This document shows positions 1-8,597 of a DNA stretch of 61,873 bases, one piece after another. The position numbers and the translations under genes were made by a program. The notes beneath the pieces are model-generated. The model searched no databases. It worked only from the letters and a program-made list of their open reading frames with translations, and was not told where the DNA came from. How positions within the stretch are numbered: the first letter of the stretch is position 1; every line of letters begins with the position of its first letter. This stretch comes from a virus: positions 1 through 61,873 of the IMG/VR virus record IMGVR_UViG_3300025083_000021; one strand, written 5' to 3'.

Positions 1-1
1 T

Positions 2-142
2 CTATCAACATATCTTGAAAGGGCTGGAATGAAATTATTAAAAGATGAAAAGTTAAGTAATTACTTTGACTATAGTCTTGGAAGACAAATACTTCAGTGT
101 ATTGAAGAAGAAGGAGAATGTAATTTCTCGGCAGAATTATAA
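2..142 (+). CDS. C-terminal end of an unidentified protein (partial)
   Basis: An open frame runs in from the left edge and stops with TAA at 140-142, leaving 46 codons. The visible tail is charged (ERAGMKLLKDEKL, then LGRQILQCIEEEGECNF) and resembles no family I recognise. It lies 27 nt upstream of the MoxR-type ATPase gene on the same strand, separated only by an A-rich leader, so it is probably the previous gene of the same operon. The start and most of the protein lie outside the window, so no function can be given. Confidence 0.6.
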   Translation, partial: LSTYLERAGMKLLKDEKLSNYFDYSLGRQILQCIEEEGECNFSAEL

Positions 143-169
143 TAAACTAAATAAAAAAAAAGAAAAATA

Positions 170-1441
170 ATGGCACAAGTAAATTTAAACGCAAAAGAAC
201 TAAAGGGATTTTTAAATCATATTATTAATAATAATAGATCTCTTCAGGAAAAAGGTAAGCTTCCAGTAGCAGTTGAAGTAGTAGGTGAATCAGGTATTGG
301 TAAAACATCTAATATATTAGAAATTGCTAATGATAATAATTTAAACTTTGTTAAGTTAAACTTAGCTCAGATTGAGGAGCTAGGTGACTTAGTTGGTTTC
401 CCTGTACGTCAGTTTCAGATGTATAAAGAAAAGATTGTCTCAAAGACAACAGGAGATCAGTTAAATTATACTGCGGCGCAAAGAGCAGCTGCATCTAAAG
501 ATCTAGCAGATATGACTCAAAAGACAACTAAGAAAGTTGGAATGTGGGTTGATGAGCTTGCTGTACAAGAGTATCTAAAGAACGGATACAAGATGACGGG
601 TAAAAACAGAATGTCTTACTGTGCTCCAGAGTGGATTGCAGATAAGAAAGAAGGTGGTATCTTGTTACTTGATGATTGGAATCGTGCAGATATGCGCTTT
701 ATTCAAGCATGTATGGAATTGATTGATAGACAAAGTTATATCTCATGGACGCTTCCAAAGGACTGGCATATTGTTCTAACAGCTAATCCTGATAATGGAG
801 ATTATTTAGTAAACAGTATTGACTCTGCTCAGAAGACCAGGTATATTACTGCAAGTCTAAAATTTGATGTTAATGTATGGGCTGAGTGGGCTGAGGATGC
901 AGGTATTGATTCAAGATGTATTAACTTCTTGTTATTACATCCAGAACTTGTTACTCAAGAAACTAATGCAAGATCTATCACAACATTCTTTAACGCAATA
1001 TCAAGCTTTGATTCTTTTGAAAGCAACTTAGCAATGGTACAGATGATTGGTGAAGGTAGTGTAGGAGATGCATTTGCTTCTATGTTTACAACTTTCATTA
1101 ATAATAAGCTAGATAAGTTAGTAACACCACATGATCTATTAACTCATGATAATGAGCAATACATTTTAAATGAGCTTAGATCTTGTATTGGTAAAGATGA
1201 TAACTATCGTGCAGATATTGCATCTACATTAGCTACAAGATTATCTAATTACTCTTTGGTATATGCTAAAGAAAATAAGATAACTCAAAAGGTGACAGAT
1301 AGATTAATTGCATTATGTACAAAAGATTATTTTACAAATGATCTAAAGTATATGATTGTAAGAACCATCTTTAACGGAAACAAACAGAAGTTTAATAAGA
1401 TGATGATGAATCCAGAAATCATCAAAATGACAATTAAATAA
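170..1441 (+). CDS. MoxR-type AAA+ ATPase
   Basis: Predicted ATP-driven remodelling ATPase of the MoxR/CobS-like AAA+ group. Visible motifs are a Walker A loop GESGIGKT at residues 39-46, a Walker B segment GGILLLDDWNRA with D168/D169, and a sensor-1-like LTANPDNGDY near residue 203. The C-terminal half is helical and carries no further domain I recognise. MoxR ATPases usually work with a partner, often a vWA-domain protein, to insert metals or mature protein complexes. No vWA protein lies next to it; the next two genes encode mutually related unknown proteins and are the obvious partner candidates. The ATG follows an A-rich leader with no Shine-Dalgarno site, as is normal in Bacteroidota. 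The next gene starts 1 nt after the stop. Identity as an AAA+ ATPase is secure, the target is unknown. Confidence 0.88.
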   Translation: MAQVNLNAKELKGFLNHIINNNRSLQEKGKLPVAVEVVGESGIGKTSNILEIANDNNLNFVKLNLAQIEELGDLVGFPVRQFQMYKEKIVSKTTGDQLNYTAAQRAAASKDLADMTQKTTKKVGMWVDELAVQEYLKNGYKMTGKNRMSYCAPEWIADKKEGGILLLDDWNRADMRFIQACMELIDRQSYISWTLPKDWHIVLTANPDNGDYLVNSIDSAQKTRYITASLKFDVNVWAEWAEDAGIDSRCINFLLLHPELVTQETNARSITTFFNAISSFDSFESNLAMVQMIGEGSVGDAFASMFTTFINNKLDKLVTPHDLLTHDNEQYILNELRSCIGKDDNYRADIASTLATRLSNYSLVYAKENKITQKVTDRLIALCTKDYFTNDLKYMIVRTIFNGNKQKFNKMMMNPEIIKMTIK

Positions 1442-1442
1442 T

Positions 1443-2477
1443 ATGGCAAGTAAATCAGTATATCAAGAATATGATGCTGATGCACTAAAACATTTTGGTT
1501 TGGCAAGTGATCCTGTATATGGGATCCTTGCTGGATCAAATATAGAAAGTGTATTAGTCACTCAAGATAATACAACATATGGTAAAATAGAAGATATATT
1601 AAAATCTAGCAAAGAAACAGATACTAGCTTTAGAAATAAAAAGAAAGCATTTGTTATGCCTGGTGCTGATATATCGTTAGATAAAATAAAAGCTGCTTTA
1701 AAAGAGCATAAGATAACTATAACAAATGATTATACAAAAGCAGATCTAATTATAACAAATGATAATATAGCAAGAAGATGTAAGCATGGAGAAAATATTC
1801 CAACAAGTAAAATGCTTATAAAGTTGGTAAATTATGAATTAGTTAAAGATGGTGCTTCACCACACAGATCTTTTGTTGATGGTTTAATAGATGAATATAA
1901 AGGAAATGTAATTCTAACTGAAAAGATTACAGAACATACTAAATATTATTATCATACAGCAGTTGATAGTCTTTATGATAATTGGATTATAACAGGTCTT
2001 GCACTTAATATAGCACATCTTATAGATACAGGAGTATCTGGCACCGTAGATTGTGAAACTATACTACATGCTTCTTCTTCACAAATGGATCTTACAGAAG
2101 AACTATTATCTCAATTAACCGCTATGCTTCATGGTGGTAAAGAAGAGAAAGAGATGGCAGCAAGTATTATACCAAATTTAAATCCTTTTAAAAATTATCA
2201 CTTACTATGGCAGTTTTCTCAAAAGAATACTAGTTTAACTTATGAATTTAGCAGGAATAAAAATATACAATATTGGTTAGGTCAAGTAAATTTTAGTGAT
2301 ATAATGTATAGATCAGCTGAACAAATGATCCTCTGGTTAGAGGAAAATGAATTACTTGATGGAATATCTTTTAAGTATCTTGAACCTATAGTACGTAAAG
2401 AAATCAGTATTCATAATAGAAACTTGTATGTATTCAAAGTATCAGTAAAAAAAGAGTATCAAAAATATTTAAAATAA
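1443..2477 (+). CDS. Unknown protein A of a MoxR-linked paralogue pair, BRCT-like N-terminal region
   Basis: 344 aa, function not recognised. It starts 1 nt after the MoxR-type ATPase, so the two are probably co-transcribed and translationally coupled. Residues about 70-105 (FVMPGADISLDKIKAALK, then TNDYTKADLIITND) have the spacing and hydrophobic pattern of a BRCT-like fold, although the diagnostic Trp of classical BRCT domains is not seen. A later stretch (MDLTEELLSQLTAMLHGG, then MAASIIPNLNPFKNYHLL) matches the same region of the downstream 339-aa protein in pattern and order, so the two proteins look like diverged tandem duplicates. There is no signal peptide or membrane segment. A role as adaptor or substrate of the ATPase is inferred from position only. 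Confidence 0.75.
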   Translation: MASKSVYQEYDADALKHFGLASDPVYGILAGSNIESVLVTQDNTTYGKIEDILKSSKETDTSFRNKKKAFVMPGADISLDKIKAALKEHKITITNDYTKADLIITNDNIARRCKHGENIPTSKMLIKLVNYELVKDGASPHRSFVDGLIDEYKGNVILTEKITEHTKYYYHTAVDSLYDNWIITGLALNIAHLIDTGVSGTVDCETILHASSSQMDLTEELLSQLTAMLHGGKEEKEMAASIIPNLNPFKNYHLLWQFSQKNTSLTYEFSRNKNIQYWLGQVNFSDIMYRSAEQMILWLEENELLDGISFKYLEPIVRKEISIHNRNLYVFKVSVKKEYQKYLK

Positions 2478-2481
2478 AAAA

Positions 2482-3501
2482 ATGAGACACATAAAAGAAT
2501 ATTTAGTAGAATTTGTAAACGGTAAATGGGAATCTGATTTTGAAACATATATGATAAATTTAGATCAAATAACAATAGATCTAGACGTAAATAATTTAGA
2601 TGGAAAATCATTTTATAGATATCCTAAATTAAACTTACCAAGAACAAAAGTAGATAGTTTAAAGTCAAAGTATAATATAAATATAACTAGAAGTGAAGAT
2701 AACGCTGATTATAGAATTATATCAGAAAAGTTTTTAGAATTAAGTGGTAGAGGTTATTATTGGAGTACATATAATATTTATGATGTATTAGAAAAAACAA
2801 AACAATTAAAAAATTCTGATGATTATAAAGGTTTTATAGATGTACTTGAAGAAATAGATAATAAACATTGTTTAAGATTTAAATATTATAATTTACCTGA
2901 TGATTTAAGAGAGATATGTAGAGATGTTGAGACAGCTGCTTATTTTCAAAATGGTTATATTAGAATTAGTTCTGAAACTTTTAACTTTTTATCTAAGAAA
3001 AATAATTTAGTATTGGATAGTAATTTAATAAAACTGGCTAATTCAGAATCAACTGTACTTGATAAAGAGCAATATTATAGTCTTGTGGAAATGATAAGAA
3101 GTAAAGATAATGATAATATAACAGTTGCTTTAGAAGTTATGGCTAATTGTAATATAGAAGAATCATTAGATTATATTTCATTAGTTTATTATTTTTATTA
3201 TGATAGACTTAGATATTCAAATAATTGGAATAGTGTAAATGTAAAAGCACTAAGAAACAGATTAAAAAGTTTTGATAATCATTCGTCAGGATCTTCATCC
3301 AGAGGTTGGTATTATAATAGATATATTAAAATACTTGCTAGAGAAAATTATCTAACAAAATTTGCATTTTTAGTGGTTCAGAAATATGTTTATCATAATG
3401 TTGTTTTACGCGCATTAGATATAAGTGAATCTGAAGGTACTTTTAAAATAGATCATAAATCTATTCAACTATCTGATGAATTTGAATCACAAATAATTTA
3501 A
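2482..3501 (+). CDS. Unknown protein B of a MoxR-linked paralogue pair
   Basis: 339 aa, unknown function, starting 4 nt after its likely paralogue. The order of similar segments is the same in both: YPKLNLPRTKVDSLKSKYN followed by EDNADYRIISEKF near residues 45-85 aligns with the BRCT-like part of protein A, and LDKEQYYSLVEMIRSKDND followed by ALEVMANCNIEESLDYI aligns with its helical repeat-like region. The protein is rich in Tyr, Asn and Lys, and codon use is even more AT-biased than in the ATPase gene. A hairpin just past the stop (3507-3536) probably ends this three-gene unit. No catalytic motif is visible. Confidence 0.75.
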   Translation: MRHIKEYLVEFVNGKWESDFETYMINLDQITIDLDVNNLDGKSFYRYPKLNLPRTKVDSLKSKYNINITRSEDNADYRIISEKFLELSGRGYYWSTYNIYDVLEKTKQLKNSDDYKGFIDVLEEIDNKHCLRFKYYNLPDDLREICRDVETAAYFQNGYIRISSETFNFLSKKNNLVLDSNLIKLANSESTVLDKEQYYSLVEMIRSKDNDNITVALEVMANCNIEESLDYISLVYYFYYDRLRYSNNWNSVNVKALRNRLKSFDNHSSGSSSRGWYYNRYIKILARENYLTKFAFLVVQKYVYHNVVLRALDISESEGTFKIDHKSIQLSDEFESQII

Positions 3502-3506
3502 ATTAT

Positions 3507-3536
3507 AGAGGTGGTATATTAAATTACACCACCTCT
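3507..3536 (+). terminator. Hairpin after the MoxR operon
   Basis: A perfect 9-bp stem, AGAGGTGGT paired with ACCACCTCT, encloses a 12-nt AT loop 5 nt past the stop codon of the preceding gene. The following sequence is A/T-rich but lacks a solid T-run, so this may be a processing or stability hairpin rather than a strict intrinsic terminator. Confidence 0.6.
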
Positions 3537-3568
3537 TATTTAAATAAATCTTAAAAAACTTAAACAAA

Positions 3569-4555
3569 ATGAGAATAGACAAACAAAAAGAAGATGATTT
3601 TTATAAGAAAGAATTTAATTTTAGTTATTCATCACTAAATAAATTATTATTTTCTCCTTCTTTATTTTATAAAGATTATATACTAAATGAACGTGAAGTT
3701 AAAACAGATAAACATTTAGTTGAAGGTAAATTAATACACTGTTTAGTATTTGAACCTGAGAATTTAGAAAATAAATTTAATGTATTACCTGGTAAGTTAC
3801 CAAGTGATTCAGTAAAAAAGGTTCTAAAGGATATGAGTTTTCATACAGATGCTGAGAAGCTAGCTGATGTAGAAGACTTTGTTATATTGGATTCATTAAA
3901 GCAGATGAACTTATATCAGTCTCTCAAAAAAGATGAGGCAAGAATAGATAAGATCAAAGTGGATAGTTATCAAACATATTGGGAGTATTTATCCAATACA
4001 GATAAGGACCCAATTGATCAGGATACACTGATTAAATGTAAAGATCAAGCAGAAATGATAAAAAATAACAAATATGTTATGTCTTTATTTAATGAAGTAT
4101 CTACTGACTTTGATTTAGATCCTATAGAAACACATGCAGAAAAATATCTTTCATCTAAAATAGAAGGTCAACCTTTTGGGTTACACGGTTATATAGATTA
4201 TTATAAAATCAACCATGATACAAAAGAAGTATTAATATATGATCTTAAAACAACAGGTAAAGCAGTTACAGACTTTAAAGAAACTGTAGACTTTTATAAC
4301 TACTGGCTTCAAGCATCTATATATTGTAAATTAGTTTATGATTCATTAGGTGATAAAGCAGATGAATATGATATTAAGTTTAATTTTATTGTAATAGATA
4401 AGTATAATCAGATATACACGTTCCCTGTTAGTGATACATCATTAAGTAAATGGGCTGAAGGATTAGAGTATGTAATTGGTGTTGCAAAGCACCATTATAC
4501 AGAAAATAATTACTCATTGCCTTATGAATTACTTACAAATGTTGTAACTTTATAG
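3569..4555 (+). CDS. PD-(D/E)XK nuclease, RecB/Cas4-exonuclease-like
   Basis: 328-aa predicted DNA nuclease of the PD-(D/E)XK superfamily, closest in style to the RecB/phage exonuclease VIII-like branch. The ordered motifs are visible: EGKLIH with H57, GYIDYY with D210, YDLKTTGK with D225 and K227, and a helix ending QASIYCKL that fits the QxxxY motif. These give the metal-binding acidic residues and the catalytic lysine. Such nucleases in phages act in recombination, end resection or replication-intermediate processing. The gene starts 67 nt after the previous one, behind a hairpin, and is followed 1 nt later by an unknown gene. It lies just ahead of the DNA polymerase block, which supports a replication or recombination role. 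Confidence 0.85.
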   Translation: MRIDKQKEDDFYKKEFNFSYSSLNKLLFSPSLFYKDYILNEREVKTDKHLVEGKLIHCLVFEPENLENKFNVLPGKLPSDSVKKVLKDMSFHTDAEKLADVEDFVILDSLKQMNLYQSLKKDEARIDKIKVDSYQTYWEYLSNTDKDPIDQDTLIKCKDQAEMIKNNKYVMSLFNEVSTDFDLDPIETHAEKYLSSKIEGQPFGLHGYIDYYKINHDTKEVLIYDLKTTGKAVTDFKETVDFYNYWLQASIYCKLVYDSLGDKADEYDIKFNFIVIDKYNQIYTFPVSDTSLSKWAEGLEYVIGVAKHHYTENNYSLPYELLTNVVTL

Positions 4556-4556
4556 T

Positions 4557-5135
4557 ATGGATAAGGTTTATAGTGATTATTTTCAGAAGAGTAAGGTGTT
4601 TTTATATCCTTTATTAGATTTTAAGAAAGGATTAGAGTTTGTACCTAAACAAACATATATAATGTGGGATAATCATTATTACATACAAGATAGAAAGTTA
4701 TTATGTTTATATAAAGAGAAAAGAACTCATGAGTTTAGATCTTTTGAACAGAATGTAATACACAAAGCAAAGCTATTTGATAGTCATATTGAATTAGATA
4801 AGAATAATCAGCTTTTTATATTTGATTTTAGCAGTCTTAAAGAAGACTATGATCATTTTATAAAAGGTGAATACTCTAGATTAAGCATTGAATCTAAATT
4901 AACCATTACTAGGTTTTTTGGAGATACTGTTAAAATTATAGAACGTGTTGACTCTTATCTTTTTCCTTATGATTTTCATGAAAAATATGCTGAATTACTT
5001 AATGTAGATATCAAGCTTATTGAAAATGTAAATGAGTTATGTGATAAATTAGATTCCAGAAAAGAAACACTATTAGATATTTATGAAAATAGTGAGATTA
5101 ATATTTTAAATAGTATATTTGAAAAAAATAAATAA
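4557..5135 (+). CDS. Unknown phage protein next to nuclease
   Basis: 192 aa with no recognised domain. The N-terminus (YFQKSKVFLYPLLDFKKG) looks like the start of conserved small phage proteins but gives no activity. It has alternating aromatic and charged strands, a helical acidic C-terminus, and neither a signal peptide nor a membrane helix. The ATG is 1 nt after the stop of the PD-(D/E)XK nuclease, so the two are very likely translated together. A recombination accessory role is only a guess from position. Confidence 0.7.
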   Translation: MDKVYSDYFQKSKVFLYPLLDFKKGLEFVPKQTYIMWDNHYYIQDRKLLCLYKEKRTHEFRSFEQNVIHKAKLFDSHIELDKNNQLFIFDFSSLKEDYDHFIKGEYSRLSIESKLTITRFFGDTVKIIERVDSYLFPYDFHEKYAELLNVDIKLIENVNELCDKLDSRKETLLDIYENSEINILNSIFEKNK

Positions 5136-5139
5136 AATT

Positions 5140-5559
5140 ATGTCAAATACAATTGGAAAAAACATGATGATTGTAACATCAAGTTTTAGAAATGTAAAGT
5201 CATTCACCCTTATTCCAGCAACATCGGATTGTCCGTATGTTGAAGCTATGTATGATCCCTCTTCAGGTATACTAGCTGTTATTAGTAAAGTAATGAAGCA
5301 GTCTTATCACATGATTCCTAAGCTGGATGATAACGGTGAGCCTGTAAGATTAAAGGCACCTAATAAAAATACAGGTAAAACTGTAAAAGAAGAAAGAAGA
5401 TTAGTAGATACTTTTTCTGAGTTTTATATAAGTGATGCAAAGGATATAGAAACTTTCATTCATTTATTTTCTATCAATGCTGATACGTTTGATTACAAAC
5501 AATACATAGTTGATACAAAAGAACCAGTAAAAAAATCTAACATCATTACATCTGTGTAA
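5140..5559 (+). CDS. Unknown early protein (139 aa)
   Basis: Function not recognised. I take the ATG at 5140 (MSNTIGKNMM) rather than the longer TTG frame from 5119, because the ATG follows an A-rich leader just after the previous stop and avoids overlapping it. The protein begins with a strand-rich half (TSSFRNVKSFTLIPAT, then CPYVEAMYDPSSGILAVIS) and ends with a charged helix. There are no membrane segments and no catalytic signature. An intrinsic terminator follows at 5583-5616, so this is probably the last gene of the nuclease operon. Confidence 0.7.
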   Translation: MSNTIGKNMMIVTSSFRNVKSFTLIPATSDCPYVEAMYDPSSGILAVISKVMKQSYHMIPKLDDNGEPVRLKAPNKNTGKTVKEERRLVDTFSEFYISDAKDIETFIHLFSINADTFDYKQYIVDTKEPVKKSNIITSV

Positions 5560-5582
5560 TACAGATCTATATTAAACCAACC

Positions 5583-5616
5583 AAAAAAAAGATATATTAA
5601 TTTATATCTTTTTTTT
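5583..5616 (+). terminator. Intrinsic terminator before DNA polymerase gene
   Basis: An A-run plus GATATA pairs perfectly with TATATC plus a T-run (stem 5583-5596 with 5603-5616, 6-nt loop TTAATT). The stem has few G/C pairs but ends in a long T-tract. Being near-symmetric, it could also act on the opposite strand. Confidence 0.7.
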
Positions 5617-5638
5617 TCTCTAAAATTAACTAAGCATT

Positions 5639-7636
5639 ATGAACAAACAACATTGGGTACACGATTATGAAACACTAAGCAATTGTTTTACTGCTTGCTT
5701 TCAAGATTATAAAAGTCAAGAAACAAAAATATTTGTTATTCATGACTTAAGAAATGATCTTGAAGAGTTTATTAATTTTCTAGGTAGGAACGTTAAAAAT
5801 AAAGAATGGCACATATCTTATAATGGTTTAGCCTTTGATGCACAAGTAACTCATTTTATTATAGATAACTATAAGAATTGGTTAGACTTAAGCGCATGTG
5901 AAATAGCCAATACCATTTATAGATATGCTCAGAGATGTATAGAAAAATCAAACAAAAAAGATTTTCAAGATTATCCTTTATGGAAGATGAAAATAGGACA
6001 GATTGATTTATTTAAAATGCATCACTGGGATAATCCAGCAAAACGTTCTAGTCTTAAATGGATTCAGTATAGTATGGATTGGGATAACATCCTAGACATG
6101 CCTATACATCATAATACAGAAATAACTACAACTGAAGAAATAAATACAATACTTGAATATAATATTAATGATGTTGAGTCAACTAAAGAAATATTAAATA
6201 GATCTAAGGAATTAATTAATTTAAGAAAAGAGCTAACAGGTAAGTATGGTATAAATTTATTCAGTGCATCTGAACCAAGAATAAGTAAAGAGTTATTTGC
6301 TTATTATATGTCTCAAAAACTTAATATAGAAAAAAGAGATCTCAAAAAAATGAGAACTCATAGAAGCAGTATTAAGTTTAAAGATATAATATTACCATAT
6401 ATAAAGTTTGAGTCCCCGGAATTTAAACAGCTACATGATAGATTTAAATCTGTTGAGATAGATCCTGAAAGAATGAAAGGCGCTTTTAAGTATTCAGTTA
6501 CTTATAAAGATGTCAAGACAGACTTTGGTGTAGGTGGTGTTCATGGTGCAAGAACTTCAGGTATATATAAATCTGATGATGATTATGTTATTATGTCTTC
6601 GGATGTCACTAGTTTCTATCCCAATCTTGTGATTAGAAATAAGTGGTCTCCTGGACATTTTCCAGCACAAGAGTTTTGTGATCAGTATGAGTGGTTCTTT
6701 GAGGAGAGAAAGAAGATACCTAAGAGTAATCCAATGAACTATGTTTATAAGATTATTCTTAATTCTACTTTTGGTCTTAGCAATGATAAGAATAGTTTCT
6801 TTTATGATCCTGAGTTAACAATGAGAATTACTATTAATGGTCAGTTATCTCTAATAATGTTATATGAAATGATCATGGAAAGAATACCAGGAGCTGTTGC
6901 ATTAATGCAAAACACTGATGGTATTGAGACAAGAATATCTAGAGAATATGTAGATGAATACATGAAAATTTGTGAAGAGTGGGAAAAATTAACTAACTTA
7001 CAATTAGAACATGATGAATATCAAAAACTAGTTTTGGGTGATGTTAACAATTACATTGGTCTTAATAATTATAAAGAGGTTGATATAGCAACCTGGAGAA
7101 ACATTAAGAATAAAAATCCACATTACAAATTTAAAGTTGATGGAAATAAGTTCTTTTATGCAGGAGCAAAAATGAAAGGACGTTTTGACTTTTATGGATT
7201 AGCATTACATAAAAATAAATCTAAATTAGTTATACCAAAAGCAGTGTATAATTATTTTATTCATGATATATTACCAGAGGAATATTTTAAAAAAAATAGA
7301 GATATACTTGATTACTGTATTGGAGGTAAATCAAAAGGTGATTGGCAAATTACATCTAGATATGTTGATAACGGAGAATATAAAGAAGAAAAACTTCAGA
7401 AGATAAACCGTTATTATATATCAAGAAATGGTGTCAAGCTAACCAAAGTTCATAAGACAGATGGTCGTGAAATACAACTTGAAGCAGGGAAATGGTTACA
7501 AACAGTTTTTAATAAAATGGAATGTAAACCTAAGTGGGATTCTTATAACATAAATATTGGTTATTATCTAGAAGCAGTTGAACAAGAAATAAATAATATC
7601 TTAAATGTTCCAAGTAAACAAATGAAATTATTTTAA
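5639..7636 (+). CDS. Family B DNA polymerase with 3'-5' exonuclease
   Basis: 665-aa replicative DNA polymerase. The exonuclease motifs are present: HDYETL (D9, E11), SYNGLAFDAQ (N62, D67) and YNINDVEST (Y174, D178). The polymerase motifs follow: motif A SSDVTSFYPNL (D322), motif B KIILNSTFG (K371, N375, G379) and motif C QNTDG (N425, D427). A KxY-like segment (GNKFFYAGAKMKGR) comes later. The size is small for family B and fits the compact polymerases of some crAss-like phages. Motif C has Asn where DTDS is usual; the second Asp, the metal ligand in RB69-type enzymes, is kept, so the enzyme should be active. The gene follows a terminator and is followed 1 nt later by the PhoH-like gene. The alternative, a protein-primed type, is not supported by visible TPR1/TPR2 signatures. 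Confidence 0.93.
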   Translation: MNKQHWVHDYETLSNCFTACFQDYKSQETKIFVIHDLRNDLEEFINFLGRNVKNKEWHISYNGLAFDAQVTHFIIDNYKNWLDLSACEIANTIYRYAQRCIEKSNKKDFQDYPLWKMKIGQIDLFKMHHWDNPAKRSSLKWIQYSMDWDNILDMPIHHNTEITTTEEINTILEYNINDVESTKEILNRSKELINLRKELTGKYGINLFSASEPRISKELFAYYMSQKLNIEKRDLKKMRTHRSSIKFKDIILPYIKFESPEFKQLHDRFKSVEIDPERMKGAFKYSVTYKDVKTDFGVGGVHGARTSGIYKSDDDYVIMSSDVTSFYPNLVIRNKWSPGHFPAQEFCDQYEWFFEERKKIPKSNPMNYVYKIILNSTFGLSNDKNSFFYDPELTMRITINGQLSLIMLYEMIMERIPGAVALMQNTDGIETRISREYVDEYMKICEEWEKLTNLQLEHDEYQKLVLGDVNNYIGLNNYKEVDIATWRNIKNKNPHYKFKVDGNKFFYAGAKMKGRFDFYGLALHKNKSKLVIPKAVYNYFIHDILPEEYFKKNRDILDYCIGGKSKGDWQITSRYVDNGEYKEEKLQKINRYYISRNGVKLTKVHKTDGREIQLEAGKWLQTVFNKMECKPKWDSYNINIGYYLEAVEQEINNILNVPSKQMKLF

Positions 7637-7637
7637 T

Positions 7638-8303
7638 ATGGCAGCAAAACAGAACAAGGAAAAAGTATCTCCAAAAGGTGCAATAAGGTTTTCAATAACT
7701 TTATCAGATGAGCAAAAAGTAGCAAAAGCAGAAATGCTAAAGCATGCTTTTAATTTTATATTAGGTAATGCAGGTAGTGGTAAAACACTACTTGCAGTAC
7801 AAACAGCTCTAGATCAGTACTTTAAGAGAAACTATAATAAGATAATTATAACAAGACCAACAGTTTCTACTGAAGATAATGGTTTCTTACCTGGTTCAGA
7901 AAAAGAAAAGATGGAGCCATGGTTGGTTCCTATACGTTCTAATATGAGAAAGGTGTATAATAAACCGGCTATCTTGGATAAAATGGAAAAAGAAGAATCC
8001 ATAGAGTTAGTTTCTCTTGCTCATTTTAGAGGTAGAACATTTGATAATTCAATAATAATTGTTGATGAGTTTCAAAACTTAACTAGATCACAGTTATCAA
8101 TGGTTCTTGGAAGACTTGGTAAAAATTCCATGATGATGTTTTGTGGAGATAATCAACAAGTAGATTTAAAAGATAGAAATTATTCAGCAATACATGAAGT
8201 ATCTAAAATAGTTTCTTCTCAACATGTTTACAAAGTTGTTTTAAAAGATAATCATAGACATGAATCTTTAATAGAAGTATTAGAATTATTAGCAAATAAC
8301 TAA
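7638..8303 (+). CDS. phoH: PhoH-like P-loop ATPase
   Basis: 221-aa ATPase of the PhoH family, which is very common in marine phages and often regarded as an RNA-binding or helicase-like ATPase. Walker A is GNAGSGKT (residues 43-50) and Walker B is IIIVDEFQN (D143, E144). The family-typical TRPTV after strand 2, GSEKEKMEPWL and FCGDNQQVDL are all visible. The length matches the single-domain phage form without a PIN domain. It starts 1 nt after the polymerase stop, so the two are probably co-expressed. A link to phosphate stress is often quoted for this family but nothing here shows it. Confidence 0.93.
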   Translation: MAAKQNKEKVSPKGAIRFSITLSDEQKVAKAEMLKHAFNFILGNAGSGKTLLAVQTALDQYFKRNYNKIIITRPTVSTEDNGFLPGSEKEKMEPWLVPIRSNMRKVYNKPAILDKMEKEESIELVSLAHFRGRTFDNSIIIVDEFQNLTRSQLSMVLGRLGKNSMMMFCGDNQQVDLKDRNYSAIHEVSKIVSSQHVYKVVLKDNHRHESLIEVLELLANN

Positions 8304-8312
8304 ATAAAACAA

Positions 8313-8597
8313 ATGAACGCAAAAGAAAGAAAGAAAAGACCAGTATTCACTGGCGTTATTAAATATTTTCCTGATGCTTTACTAGAAGTATCTCGTGTAT
8401 CACTAAAAGGAAATGATCAACATCATCCTGATAAACCTTTACATTGGGATCGTAATAAATCATCTGATGATTATGACGCATTAGCTAGACATTTAATTGA
8501 TGCAGGTACAATTGATGATGATGGTATTCGTCATACAGCAAAAGTAGCATGGAGAGCATTAGCATGTTTACAGAAAGAATTGGAAGCTGATAAATAA
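8313..8597 (+). CDS. DUF5664-type dATP/dGTP diphosphohydrolase-like protein
   Basis: 94-aa all-alpha protein resembling the DUF5664 / dATP-dGTP diphosphohydrolase N-terminal family, related to MazG-like nucleotide pyrophosphatases. The supporting features are the order and spacing of HHPDKPLHWDR, DDYDALARHLIDAG and GIRHTAKVAWRALACLQ. Family members hydrolyse (d)NTPs to monophosphates and diphosphate and tune nucleotide pools; the cyanophage S-2L relative MazZ serves the diaminopurine pathway. No PurZ-like gene is visible here, so ordinary pool control alongside the phage ribonucleotide reductase is the safer reading. Its stop overlaps the ATG of the next gene (TAATG), implying translational coupling. 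Confidence 0.7.
   Translation: MNAKERKKRPVFTGVIKYFPDALLEVSRVSLKGNDQHHPDKPLHWDRNKSSDDYDALARHLIDAGTIDDDGIRHTAKVAWRALACLQKELEADK

Noticed and set aside
5119-5139. Upstream TTG start for the 139-aa early gene
   Set aside because: It overlaps the previous gene, adds only MKKINKI, and an ATG with an A-rich leader follows at 5140.
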